The notes under the pieces: model-generated
The model's database searches: none
What the model was told of the DNA's origin: nothing
Seen by the model: only the letters and a program-made list of their open reading frames with translations
Shown: positions 50,201 through 61,057 of the stretch, one piece after another
How positions within the stretch are numbered: the stretch's first letter is position 1
How the letters are laid out: each line of letters begins with the position of its first letter
Made by a program: the position numbers and the translations under genes
Assembly (NCBI GenBank): GCA_029948255.1
Contig: JALIZF010001610.1
Coordinates: 294,501-358,500, forward strand
Direction: 5' to 3'
Length of the DNA: 64,000 bases
Source of the DNA: Telmatactis stephensoni
Taxonomy: Eukaryota; Cnidaria; Anthozoa; Actiniaria; Isophelliidae

Positions 50201-53200
50201 AAGAAAATAATACCAAAGTCAAAGCATTTTTAGTGAAACTCTCTTCTAGACCATTTAAAGGAAAAAACTACTTTAGGCACGGATACAAAACTTGAAAAAT
50301 TAAGTACATTTAAAAAAGAACTTGCGAATTCAGTTTTACGAGTTTTGGGAAGCGAGGGATAACTTTTGGTATGACAAAATGTTGTTTGACTCTTTGGATG
50401 GTAACTGAGGGAATTTAAGCACGACACACAGTGTGCAAATTAAAAGTCAAAAAACAAATGAGATTTTGGGGTTATTCTAACAGCGTTCTAGCTCATTCGA
50501 TTTTGGGACAATACAATCAACTAGCTGGACGTTATTTGGTGTGGTTCTCTTAGGGGCTTTCAGAAATATATCTCCTAGCACGAACACACAGCGTGCAACA
50601 CTACATTTAATCCGGTAAAAGGGAATAGGCTTGTACGAACACACAGCGTACCGATTAAGCGTAGTCAGTTCAGTTTTTGACTTACAATGTTGTTTGACTC
50701 TTTGGGTGGTAACTGAAACAAATGAGCTTCTGGGCAATTCTAACAGCGTTCTAATCCTGGTACGATTTCGGGGCAATACAATCAACTGGACGTTATTTGG
50801 TGTGGTTCTCTAAGGGGCTTTCAGAAATATATCTCCTAGCACGAACACACAGCGTGCAACACTACATTTAATCCGGTAAAAGGGAATAGGCTTGTACGAA
50901 CACACAGCGTACCGATTAAGCGTAGTCAGTTCAGTTTTTGACTTACAATGTTGTTTGACTCTTTGGGTGGTAACTGAAACAAATGAGCTTCTGGGCAATT
51001 CTAACAGCGTTCTAATCCTGGTACGATTTCGGGACAATACAATCAACTGGACGTTATTTGGTGTGGTTCTCTAAGGGGCTTTCAGAAATATATCACCTAG
51101 CACGAACACACAGCGTGCAACTACATTTGTAAAAGAAAATGAGCTTGTACGAACACACAGCGTACCGATTAAGTTGAATTAGAACCTACCTCAAGGTTTC
51201 CTTGTGGGGGGAGTTGACCTTGCATGAGCAACGTCGGGTGCTTGATCGTTAACTCGAGGAAATTGAACATCCATAAGTGAGATGACGGCGTGTCGCAGTC
51301 AGGAAAGATTCCAAAAGTCGAGATGTTTGCTCCTCGGTTGTCAAGAGGAACTGTGACAAAAGCCTGAAGCCTGATTAATATATGCGTTGCAAAGCATTGT
51401 GGGATCTCATTGTTATGTTAATTATCCGTCTTTATTTCCGGTAATTAGAATAGTGCCTTTTCATGTGGTAAACATAAAGCCCGGGGGGGGGGGGGGGGGG
51501 GGAAGGACTCCCATATATAAGAGGACGGGGATGCTCGTCGGAAATTTTGAAAATGACCCCTAAAAGGTACCTGAGTGGGAGTGGCAACAATTCATTTCTA
51601 CCCCTAAAAGGTACCAATTCGAAAACAATAATAAAGAATCAAAATAATGAAACACTTTGTTATCAATGTGCTTTGAAGATTCAATTCAGATCATCGAAAT
51701 CGTCCCTTTCATGCTTATTTTAGGTAGTTTATTTACCCCAAAACAGTCCCTAAAAGGTACCAGCTATGTCTCTGGTAGTCCAATTAAGTCTAAGACACCC
51801 TAAAAGGTACCAGATTGCAGATTTTGACCCCTAAAAGGTACGACGAGCATCCCCGTCCATTTACGATCGGAGTCCCCCCCCCCCCCCCCTCGGGACATAA
51901 AGTAGTAAACCATATACTCATTCAGGTTGTGAGAGCCCACTAGGAATGGAAGATGGACGAATTCCTGATAACCAGATTACTGCCTCGTCATATTATGTTT
52001 CATCAAGGCATACGAGAAGCTTTGCTCCATGGTATGGCCGACTGAACAGAAAGAACGACGCCTCAAGCGTTGGTGGATGGTCAGCACGATCACCAAAGAA
52101 AGGAGAGTACATCCAAATTGACCTTGGCAGTGTTAAGGTCATCACCATGGTAGCAACACAAGGAAGATATGATTTTGATCAATGGGTGACCAAGTACTCT
52201 TTGGCGTACAGTATCGATGCTAATACATGGCTAGAGTACCAAGGAGACTGCATTAGGGTTAGAAATACTGTATATAGTTCAAAAGAGTATAATCAAGGGA
52301 CTTGGTAACGCGCGCTTGTCACGTGATGTGACGTATTGTCCCGGCTTTAAAGCTAATTTTAGAACTGCTTTCCGACCGTTAGCCATTTGCGCACATTGGG
52401 CATGAGAGTTTTAATTACTATACAAATTACTTGAACCGAATTCTAAAAATAGCCCAAATGCGGCCAAGGTCTCATAATTTTTATGAGTACCGCAGGTTTT
52501 TCAAATTTCGCGCGCTGAATCTCAGTGTAGCCACTAAAATTTTGGGCTTGAGCTGTCATCTGTACTTTTAATTTAATTCACAATGTTTAAATGTTATCTC
52601 AAGTATACTAGAATCCGCACTTGGACAAAGTTTGTTTTTGTCTCTCGATGCTAGACAAATTTCCACGTGCATTTGTTTCAAATCGTTTTTCCGAGGAAAA
52701 TCAGCATATTTTGGTGGGAATTTGATCTCAAGAAAATCCCCCCCCCCCCCCCCCCTTTGCTCAGGCCTCGCTACGCCCCTGCTGAATGTTCTATGCTCTC
52801 CTAGTTGATATATTTTATAACATAACTCGACGTGAATCTTGCCAGATTAATCAATATATTACCAATTCAAAGCGCCCATTCGTTGTGGCACGACACCCGC
52901 TAGAGCGGTTTTGACCGCACCAGTGCTGTGATGTTTATAAAAATATTCGAAATTCCTGCCGTAACCGTACCGTGCAGTGACCGTGCCGTTTTCACAGTCA
53001 TACGAAATCTGCTCTATTACTATCGTGTGAACAGAAAATGTGTTGGTGCCGTACCCAAAGAAATCGGTCCATGTGCCAAAGGGGGGTGCCGTGCCATAAT
53101 AAGTTGGTCATTTTAACAATTCATTTTGCCTCTTTTTTCCAGGTTTTCCCGGGAAACTATGACAGAAACACCATTGTCACAAACAAGCTTGAAGTACCCA

Positions 53201-53295
53201 TCAGGGCAAGACATATTCGACTGATTGTATTTGAATTAGTCCGCTGGGCCTCGATGCGAATGGAACTATATGGCTGCGATGAATTAGGCCCGTGA
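41261..53295 (+). CDS. Secreted PAN-EGF-TSP1-F5/8C protein, copy 1
   Basis: Six exons with matching phases: 41261-41330 signal peptide (MEEMAFFVLAYILTIVNMA), 41819-42081 PAN/Apple domain (CRDLQYLNC ... CQQKCFREGKCVSYN), 46732-46810 EGF-like piece (NHCLSNPCPAGRLC), 47304-47480 thrombospondin type 1 repeat (GGWTQWGSW, RTRTC), 51926-52257 and 53143-53295 F5/8C discoidin domain (PLGMEDGRIPD, YIQIDLGSVKVITMVATQGR, FPGNYDRN, MELYGC). About 255 residues, extracellular; PAN and F5/8C modules bind carbohydrate, lipid or protein, and the ligand is unknown. All exons are open. The gene is stretched to 12 kb because intron 2 holds a 4.1-kb foldback element and intron 4 a DIRS-like element plus a hAT MITE. 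The donor after 52257 (GGGTTAGA) is weak. Confidence 0.87.
43676..43810 (+). repeat. (GGAA)n-rich tract, left arm
   Basis: GGAAGGAAGGAA-type simple sequence, mirrored by the CCTT tract at about 45345-45420 in the right arm. Confidence 0.85.
44462..44882. mobile_element. Possible hAT-like insertion nested in the foldback centre
   Basis: The right end is TTGGATCCGCCACTG, the complement of a CAGTGGCGGATCCA terminus common to hAT-type MITEs, followed inward by a C-run. A related CAGAAATGCGGATCTAGACC occurs near 44487. No matching 8-bp flank was found. Confidence 0.35.
47002..47284. mobile_element. MITE with GTGTCGTTCGC ends, copy a (intron 3 of copy 1)
   Basis: Starts GGTGTCGTTCGCAC and ends GCGCGAACGATACC. 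Near the right end it contains three ACAGGAAGCCC words separated by 23-bp units. It sits just before the TSP1 exon, as does its relative in copy 2. Confidence 0.65.
48798..49124 (-). pseudogene. DIRS-like Gag/RT-linker ORF fragment
   Basis: About 108 codons without RT catalytic motifs. The preceding minus frame 49094-49327 overlaps it by one frame step, suggesting a frameshift. The sequence breaks off after IDKTII. Confidence 0.5.
49680..49756 (-). mobile_element. SINE 3' fragment (reverse)
   Basis: Reverse complement matches the body of the tRNA-derived SINE (AACTGGCAAGGAGGCAAACT, then CATAAATGGATTAAGAATC), without the tRNA head. Confidence 0.8.
49795..49960 (+). repeat. GTTGGGCTAGACC-type minisatellite
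   Basis: Three to four diverged units of about 45 bp (CTTGTTGGGGAGG cores). On the minus strand they encode Pro/Gln-rich peptide. Confidence 0.7.
50553..51130 (+). repeat. 261-bp tandem repeat, about 2.2 copies
   Basis: GGGGCTTTCAGAAATATATC starts at 50553, 50814 and 51075. Each unit contains ACGAACACACAGCGT words in both a GCAACAC and a CGTACCG context. It lies within the DIRS-like element. Confidence 0.92.
51480..51894. mobile_element. hAT-type MITE with G-run ends, copy A
   Basis: Starts CCCGGGGGGGGG and ends CCCCCCCTCGGG, with inverted ends that continue CTCC...CGGGGATGCTCGTCG. Perfect 8-bp duplication ACATAAAG at 51472-51479 and 51895-51902. Inside, CCCTAAAAGGTACC recurs about six times. 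Confidence 0.9.
52925..53035. repeat. CCGTGACCGTGCCGT-type dispersed repeat
   Basis: The block with AAATTCCTGCCGTAACCGT and CACAGTCATACGAAATCTGC recurs at 53690-53775 and, inverted and diverged, at 58835-58945. Probably a MITE family of this locus. Confidence 0.6.
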
Positions 53296-54201
53296 TCAGT
53301 TTCCTCGATATGTTCAACTCGTGGATACGACAGGGCGGAAAAACGTTTAATAGCCTCTCATTATAAGGACACCATAGATTTTTTAAGCTCAATATTTTGC
53401 ACATACAAGCCGTTTTGGACACAAAATAGAATATCAAATAATATCAAAATTTGTCACTGTACTTTGGGAGAGTTGCATTTTGGTCAGCAGAAAAATACAC
53501 TGTTTTAATGAATATTCCCGTGAAGCTTTATTGTAACGAGTCACAAGGTTTATGAAAAAAGTACGAAAACAGCCGCTTAGCTGTATTTCCATATGTCCGT
53601 GGATACTTGACGTGAAGCGTAGATAGAACAGATGTCGTATGAGTGTGAAACGGACTGCGCCGTGCCGTGACCACGTCAGTGCCGCCGCCGGATGTCTATA
53701 AAAACATTCGAAATTCCTGCCGTAACCGTGCCGTGACCGTGCGGTGCCGTTTTCACAGTCATACGAAATCTACTCTAAGGATTATTACCATTAGTTTTGT
53801 TACATAATTAATAGTGCTTTCAGCATGAATTGAATTGATTTGTTAAATTTGATAAATATTATAATCATAGTAATATATAATTGCTATTTTAACAATTATA
53901 GAAATCAATGATTGTAAATTAATCTTTTTATCCATATGTTGCTGTTATGATTGTAAATGCTTTAGCAATACCTGTATGTAAGGTCATGCCAATAAAGCTT
54001 GTTACTATCTATTAGGCAGCCATCCCATATTAAACGACTACCTTGTAGTTGACCATCAAGGCCCTTCCATTACGAGCAAATGCAGCTTTTCTTCGTCTAC
54101 ACGAGCAACTGATTTCATGCGACAAATATTTTTGTCATGGAATTTGGTCAAATTTTCTCATCCACATGAGCCATATCAAACGTGCACTTCTCTATGAAAA
54201 T

Positions 54202-54456
54202 TTGTCGTTCGCACGGCCATGAAGTCTATTCTATATTTGGACAGGCATTACCTTATTTGGAAGTCAAGTAGATCTGTTTTTGTTGATTTTCCTGCAATTT
54301 GAAGCCTCAAACTGTCAAAATTCCATCAAAACTTGCAGATATTGTAGCGATGAAACATCACATTGTCCACCATCTTGAAATTAGCTTAGAAACCTAGCTT
54401 TTTGGTAAACAGGAAACCCAATAATAGAAACACAGGAATCCCACAAGAACGACACA
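54202..54456. mobile_element. MITE with GTGTCGTTCGC ends, copy b (between genes)
   Basis: Diverged relative of 47002-47284 with end TTGTCGTTCGCAC and right end AAGAACGACAC, including degraded ACAGGAAACCC and ACAGGAATCCC words. Confidence 0.6.
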
Positions 54457-55335
54457 ATTTGATTGATATGCAAAAGTTATTATTTGTCATGGAAACTTTG
54501 TCATAAAAATTTAAATAAAATAAAATAAATTTAAATGAAAGGTAAATAAAAATTGAATTGAAAGATTAAAAAAAATAACTTAAAAAACTGGAAATTAAAA
54601 TTAAAAAAATGAATTAAGTTAATTAAAGTTAGTTAAGTCAGTTGAGGTAACGTTTGCATAAAGGTATCAAGATACCTCAAAAAAATTAAAGTTGAATTAA
54701 AAATTAAAACCAATATAAATTCATAAATTGAATTAAAGTTGATTAAAGTTAGTTTCGATAAGGCAAAGTGTGCGTCTAGGTATCTAAGATCACAAAGGCA
54801 GGGAGTACTATTAGTACTAAGAGAGTACAGGGAGAAGTAAATTTTTGAATTCTAAATTTGTAAAAGTTTATTTTGCCGTTGCGCTACGTCAAGAAATCTG
54901 GCTATTTAAAACAGTAAGGTATATGTCTGTCCCTCATTACTCAATGCACAGCAAGAGATCAACGTGATCTTAGAACCTATTTTCATTGTTTATAGTTCCC
55001 CGAATTCACAATACGAAATTTTTCATTGTTTGTAGTTCCCCGAATTCACAATACGAAAGCCCGGTTTCCACGACAAACGTTTTCAATTGTGTAAATTTCT
55101 AAGCTTCACAGTACAAAAGCCCCTCACCTAGAAATAAAAGCACGGCAGCTGCAATTTTATCGTGTAAATGGACATATGTTTAGCACGGGCGCTCAAGATT
55201 TTAAGGGTACCGCGTCCGATTTACACGACAGCTATTCTATGGCATGGCACTCAAAAATCTTATCACGCGGACCGATTATTTTGGGCACGACACCCCAATC
55301 AGACCATCAAATTTTCTGTTCACATGATGATGGAG

Positions 55336-55602
55336 GAGGCAGCATGGCCGAGTGGTCAGAGCGTTGGTCTCGCAATCTGGCGGTCCCAGGTTCGATTCCC
55401 GCTCTGGCCACTAGCTGAGACTGAATTTGTTCCGATTTCGATTAGTTCAAATTCAGTTTCTCGGCCATGCTTGTAATATAGCCAACTGGTTTGCCTCCTT
55501 GCCAGTTGGGATTCTTAATCCATTTATGTTTGATTTATATGATTTAGTTAGGATTTGTAAATTGAGCTGAAAAGCCCTGTTGAGGGAGTCTCAATCATGT
55601 AT
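55336..55602 (+). mobile_element. tRNA-derived SINE, copy 2
   Basis: Nearly identical to 32837-33110; B box at 55389-55399. It is inserted about 0.7 kb upstream of gene copy 2. The homologous upstream DNA of copy 1 (about 40840-40850) reads AATTTTCTGTTATGATGCG without it. Confidence 0.88.
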
Positions 55603-56049
55603 GTTTTTTTATGATAATTACGGGTGCCGTGGCAGAAATGGTGCGTGGGCGTGCCCAGAATTAGCAGTGGCGTGCCATAAATAGGTTGCGGCTAGGATAT
55701 TAAGTCCCAAGTCCGCCTGCTTGGAGCGCCATGCCCAAAACGTTTTTCGTATAACAGTACTTGAATTTGGAAACAAAAATTATCCCCGTCCCCTCGAGTT
55801 TTTTTTGTCGTTTTTTTGCCCTAAAAGCATGATATTTTATACTTAAAACTGGTTATTATTTCGTTCAGGATTTAAGCAAGTTATGCCAACCCTATGTTTT
55901 GCAAATTCAACAAAAAAGTCGGCTTATATTTCACAGCAAGGGGCCGCCCACTCAGTCGACCATCTATATAGTTAAGACTCAACTGTAGATACCATAGTAA
56001 CTTTACAACAGCGATATTAAAATCATAAATGTATGGGAAGTAGCAGAAG

Positions 56050-59000
56050 ATGAGAGAAATGTTGTTCTTTGTATTGGCCCACATTTTGACCATCGTGAAC
56101 ATGGCTATCAGAGTTAAAGGTACGTTTTGCCAGTCTTTCTTATAATTAATATGTATTTTTCTTATATTGTGTAATGTAGATTTCCGAGTTAAGACGCTTT
56201 ATCTTGAACTGAATTCTTTGTGAGAGAACCGTTGTATCGATTTGTTTAAGGAAGTTAAATTACACAAATGACTTCAAACCAATTATTAATAATCTTATTT
56301 TTACTCCGGTAGAAACGTCAGTAAGTTATCTCCTTTTTTAACGACGTTACAAGCTTCCATTCATCCCTTGTTGTATTTGATCAAACTATTTCACTCGCTA
56401 GACTCCTTTCAAACCAATCAAACCAATTATCTTGATTTGAAAATGAGTTCATTTTTCACCTCCCTAGATGTTTTTTAAAATAATGTATTGATCCGGATGG
56501 AGCAAATCATTCATTAAATAAAATCCTTTAAGTAATGATACAGGATCCATCAAAGCTAAATTTCTTATTAAACATCTTTTTCAAATTTTGTCTACTGCAA
56601 TTTTTTTCTCCAAACAGGAGAAGATGGTTGTAGAGATCTTCTATATCTCAACTGCGTGGAAAACAAAACCTTGACAGGACACGTACTAAGCAATTTCAGC
56701 CTACTGACACCTGCTTTAGAAAAATGTCAGCAAAAATGCTTTCGTGAAGGCAAATGTGTTTCCTACAACTTGGGGCCAGTGCGAGGGCATGTCAGGTCGT
56801 GTGAATTGAATGCTGCTGACCACTCGACTCGACCGGATTTCTTCGTCTCAAAAGAAGGCTATGAGTATTGCCCTATTAAGGTGTGTATCAGAAAACAACT
56901 GAACAAAAACAACAAACTTTGACATTAGCAATCACATCATCTTATGTATTTTGGTCCGACTTAGAAGACTGGAGTCAAGCGTTTGCGCATGCGTGCGCTT
57001 TCGCGGGTTTTCAAGCGCCCGCGTCTTGACTAAAGGAAGCTCATCGCGAAATCCTTATTTTTTTGCCGTTTTTTCTTCCCGAATAAGTTCTATAAAATTG
57101 GCCAACTCCTCCAGACTTCTTTTATCGTTTTTATAAAACAAGAGAAAAAGATAACTTCACAGTCGACAGAAAAAATAAGAAAATAAAGTATCTTTAATAC
57201 TATAATTATCTTTAGTAGCTTTAGCCTTTAGTTTTATCTTGAGCTTTAGCCTTAAAGTAACTTAATTTCTCGGCTTTGGGAATTTTTACCAAAGGGTTTA
57301 CAATTTTTTAAGATTTTCGCCATACCTAGAGCTGCTTGACTCATGATTTGACCACGGTGTTTTATGGTACATATTAGGTTAGTTAATTAATTTTTGTTTT
57401 CAAAAGAATCATTGTTTATCCAACCCTTGCCCAGTTGGAAGGCTCTGTACACCTGACTTTTCATGGGACACGTTCAACTGTGATGGTGAGTTAAACATTT
57501 GGGTTTCCTGTCTTTCCGTAATTAAGAAACAATGCCGATGTTTTATACGCCCGATAGACGAGAAACTATTCCTCTGAATTATTAATTATAGACATTAAAT
57601 AAATACATAAATAACATAAATAAATCAATCAATCAATATTTGTTGGTCTTACCATATCAAGACATGATTCCCAATAAAAACTGGCGGTGTCGTTCACACG
57701 GGCTATCAACTCTATTCCATATTTGGGCTGGCATTACCTTATTTGGAAGTCACGTAGATTCATTTTTGTTGAGTTTTCTGACATTTGGAATCTTAAATGG
57801 TCGAAAATTTGACCAAAACGTGCAGCTATTGAAGCGATGAAACACATCACATTGTCCTCCATCTTGAAAATGGCTTAGAAACCACGCATTTCGATAAACA
57901 GGAAGCCCAATAGTAGAAACACAGGAAGCCCGCGCGAACGACACCAACTGTTTGATATGTGTAGATGGAGGTTGGACTCAATGGAGTTCGTGGCGAACTG
58001 AGTGCTTTCAGCCGGTGAATACTTGCAAACCAAATAGAACAAGAACTTGTACGAGTCCTGCTCCACAAAAAAATGGTGCTAATTGCACTGGCCCAGCTGT
58101 AGACACCGCAGCAATGGAATGTTATGTACCTCAAGTCAACACAACCGGTAAGGGAATGTACAGGGTGTCCCAAAAGTTTGTGCCCCTGATTTGTTTTCGA
58201 TCCATCATGCAGAGACCTTAAGATTGACGTTTACGGCAAACGGTAACCGTCAAACATATGAGCAAACTGTAGCTATCTGTCCTCAGCTGTTTGTACACTT
58301 CACTTTAATTGTAAAATTCACTATCTCTGTACAGAGCTTAATTGTCAGCTTTATTCTCATTCAGGTTGTGAGAGCCCACTGGGAATGGAAGACGGACGAA
58401 TTCCTGATAACAAGATTACTGCCTCGTCATACGCATCTTCCAACAAAAATACTAATCATGCTCAATGGAATGGCCGGCTGAACAGAAAGAGAGACGCCTC
58501 AGGCATTGGTGGATGGGCAGCAGGATCCAAAAACAAAGGAGAGTACATCCAAATTGACCTTGGCAGTGTTAAGGTCATTACCATGGTAGCAACACAAGGA
58601 AGATATGATTGCTGTGATCAATGGGTGACCAAATACTCTTTAGCGTACAGTAACGATACTAATACATGGCTAGAGTACCAAGGAGACTGCGTCAGGGTTA
58701 GAAATACTGTATATAGTTCAAAAGAGTGTAATCAGGAGACTGGGTAACGCGCGCTTGTCACGTGATGTGTCAATGTCCCGCTTTAAGGCTATTTTTAGAA
58801 CTGCTTTCTGCGCCGCAAGCGTGCGGAGAGTTTTAAACGGCACGGTATGGTTACAGCAGGAATTTTGGACGTTTTATAGACATTACGGCACTGACACGGT
58901 CACGGTACGGCGCAGTAAGTTTCCCACTCATACGAAAAGCGCTCTCTATGTATTTGCTTCCAGCAAAAGCAGAATTACTTGAACCAAGTTCTAAAATAGC

Positions 59001-59362
59001 TCAATGCCTAAAATACCCGACAAAAACGTTTTTAACTGAATTACATAGTCGCACCTGGTTGACAAGTCAGTTACGTTATAATTTTTATCATTTTATTTGA
59101 CTAGTATATACTCATTTTCTCCTTATGCTATTTTCTCTTGGATCAAGGTATTGTGCGCGTTTGTTATCCGAGACCGAATTTCAGTCACTAATATGTTTGC
59201 CTCTTTTTTTAGGTTTTCCCTGGAAACTATGACAGAAACACCATAGTCACAAACAAGCTTGAAGTACCCATCAGGGCAAGACATATTCGACTGATTGTAT
59301 TTGAACTATCCGGTCATGCCACGATGCGAATGGAACTATATGGTTGCAATGAGTTAGGCTAG
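56050..59362 (+). CDS. Secreted PAN-EGF-TSP1-F5/8C protein, copy 2
   Basis: Complete compact paralogue with six exons in the same phases as copy 1: 56050-56119 signal peptide (MREMLFFVLAHILTIVNMA), 56618-56880 PAN/Apple domain, 57407-57485 EGF-like piece, 57965-58147 TSP1 repeat (GGWTQWSSW), 58365-58696 and 59213-59362 F5/8C domain ending MELYGCNELG. The PAN exon differs from copy 1 at a single residue seen by eye (LLYLNC against LQYLNC), pointing to recent duplication or gene conversion. The TSP1 exon has two extra codons (Ala-Met before ECY). Extracellular, modular and ligand unknown. All junctions are GT/AG; the EGF exon acceptor is AAAAG, weaker than CAACAG in copy 1. Confidence 0.88.
57686..57945. 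mobile_element. MITE with GTGTCGTTCGC ends, copy c (intron 3 of copy 2)
   Basis: Orthologous position to 47002-47284, so it was present before the gene duplicated. It has two ACAGGAAGCCC words where copy a has three. Confidence 0.65.
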
Positions 59363-60987
59363 GTCCGTAATCATTTCAATTTCTAGATTGCGAGCAGATC
59401 AGCCACTTTTCCCTCAAATGCAGTAAAGCTAGACTCGCCAAATTCCTGTTCGTCTAACAATTTCAACAACTCTGTCTTTACAAGTGTGTCTGCCCACAGT
59501 CTCTTAACAGGGCAGTTTCACTATCACTTAGCACTTCTGAGTTTTTCTCATTTAAAAACATATAGCTAAATGCACTTCAGGTGCTTGCGAGGTCAACTTA
59601 ATTCTCGTGTCTTATTTAGTGAGAAATGTTTCATTAATATTCTTTGTAGTGAAATGTAGAAAATGTAAAGCTTAGTTTAGCCTACATGTTGTCACCAAAG
59701 GTCATCACAAGAAAATGAGCGCACCGTCGGTTTCCTGGAAGATTAGCTCGGCTAAAGGAACTACCGACGTTAAACAAGGTCCTTTACCTTTACCTTTTTT
59801 ATGCCGTGCGGACCGAGCGCAAATCGACCAGGAGCCAAATATTTTCATTAGGTATTTTATCATATGACTGGTTTTTATCACCATTTTATATATATTTTTG
59901 ATGCGCGCTCGGGTCGGCGTTCCGGATATGTTTTTTTCCGGACTACAATCGAAAAGCCGTCCGGACCTGCACACGTCACTTCTTTCGAAGGTTTTCTTAA
60001 GAGCGCGCGCACGGGGGAAAATACGGTCATATGATAATTGTTGCAATTATGTAGCTGGATAATAAGAGTGTTCCAAAATGTCTATAAAACTATCAATGTT
60101 TGGTTCTAAAAACAAATAATCTTCTGAATTAAACGTCACTAATATAAACGTTAGGCCAAATTTACGCAAGCAAGTTTTACTTGACAAGCAAACCTTTCGT
60201 ACAGACCACGAATAATTGTCTTTTTTTATTCCTTGTCATTAAGCTACCTTGTTGAAAAGATCTGGAAAGCTAGCGTGTCATTTTTTTCTTGTCATGGTGA
60301 AGTCTACTTGACGGACAACGAGGAAACTCAACAGGTTCAAGAAATTTTCTTGACAAGAACAACATGCCAAAGAAAAATTGTTGATCGGTCACACTATGAA
60401 CAACAAAAAAATTGTCGAAAAAACTTAAGGGAAACTCGCTCGTGTAGGTAAGGCTTTATGGGGGAATACCTAAAACCAGAACAGGGACGTGGGGACAATT
60501 AAAGATGCGTTGCCTCATATGTCAAAGAAGGCAGAAAAGGTAATGCAAAACTCAGAAATAGCATTGATAAAGTTAACGTGCTATCTTCTATAACGAATGG
60601 AAGGCACTAAAAAGTAATACATTTTGTTGAAGACAGAGGTTTTTCTAATCGAAAAATATGGCGTCCAGGTCCCGTGTCCCGGTCCCGCGTCCCGTTCCAC
60701 ATTCCCCGTACCGGATTTGGGTATTCCCGCTTTATGGTTAGATCGACAGCAGGAAGTGATGTAACTTTTTGTATTCCATGCAGCTGGTTTCCCTAGGTTT
60801 TACAAATACAATTATACATTAAGCATTGATCAGTATCCCTGACAACGTGGATGTAGGGGTTGTATTCATTGTGCCATTCATTATCCGCAGCAAGGGCCTG
60901 ACTCAAGTCAGAAACTCGAGCAGGTCCGTGGATAACAAAAATAGTATTTTAGAGCGCGTCAATTATCACTGAAGAAGGTATCAAAGA
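59363..60987. other. Intergenic, repeat fragments only
   Basis: No gene seen. Near 60665-60715 there is a GTCCCGTGTCCCGG-type low-complexity patch. The 3' flank here is unlike the flanks of copies 0 and 1, so the duplication unit ends near 59.4 kb. Confidence 0.35.
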
Positions 60988-61057
60988 ATGGAAGGAATCG
61001 CGATGATAGTTTTTGTCGTTCTCGTTGTGGTCGAGAACTTTGTTCTCCATGTTAAAG
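60988..61057 (+). CDS. PAN-TSP1-F5/8C family, copy 3: first exon only
   Basis: 70-bp exon with ATG at 60988 encoding a signal peptide (MEGIAMIVFVVLVVVENFVL), ending AAAG before GTACG exactly as exon 1 of copies 1 and 2, in phase 1. No PAN or later exon is recognisable in the remaining 2.9 kb, so the gene either continues beyond the window with a long first intron or is a relic. Confidence 0.6.

Larger units (their letters stand above)
48176..51454 (-). mobile_element. DIRS-order (Ngaro/PAT-like) retroelement remnant with split direct repeats
   Basis: Repeat A (74 bp, GAATAGTACTATATTCTAAG...) is at 48176-48249 and 48467-48540; repeat B (about 138 bp, GTCGAGATGTTTGCTCCTCG...) is at 48336-48474 and 51317-51454. 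The order A-B-A-interior-B, read on the minus strand, is the split-direct-repeat arrangement of tyrosine-recombinase retrotransposons. Minus-strand frames at 49094-49327 and 48798-49124 encode ADQLRTHIDCWEKIV and SSCNGFKEFIDKTII, a region I associate with the Gag/RT linker of cnidarian DIRS-like elements. RT, RNase H and recombinase are absent. A Pro/Gln-rich minus frame lies at 49876-50097. It is an internally deleted copy in intron 4 of gene copy 1. Confidence 0.65.

Noticed and set aside
52380..52790. hAT element ending at the C-run before CAGGCCTCGCTACGCCCCTG
   Set aside because: The right end resembles a CAGGGGCGTAGC-type terminus, but no matching left end or 8-bp duplication was found.
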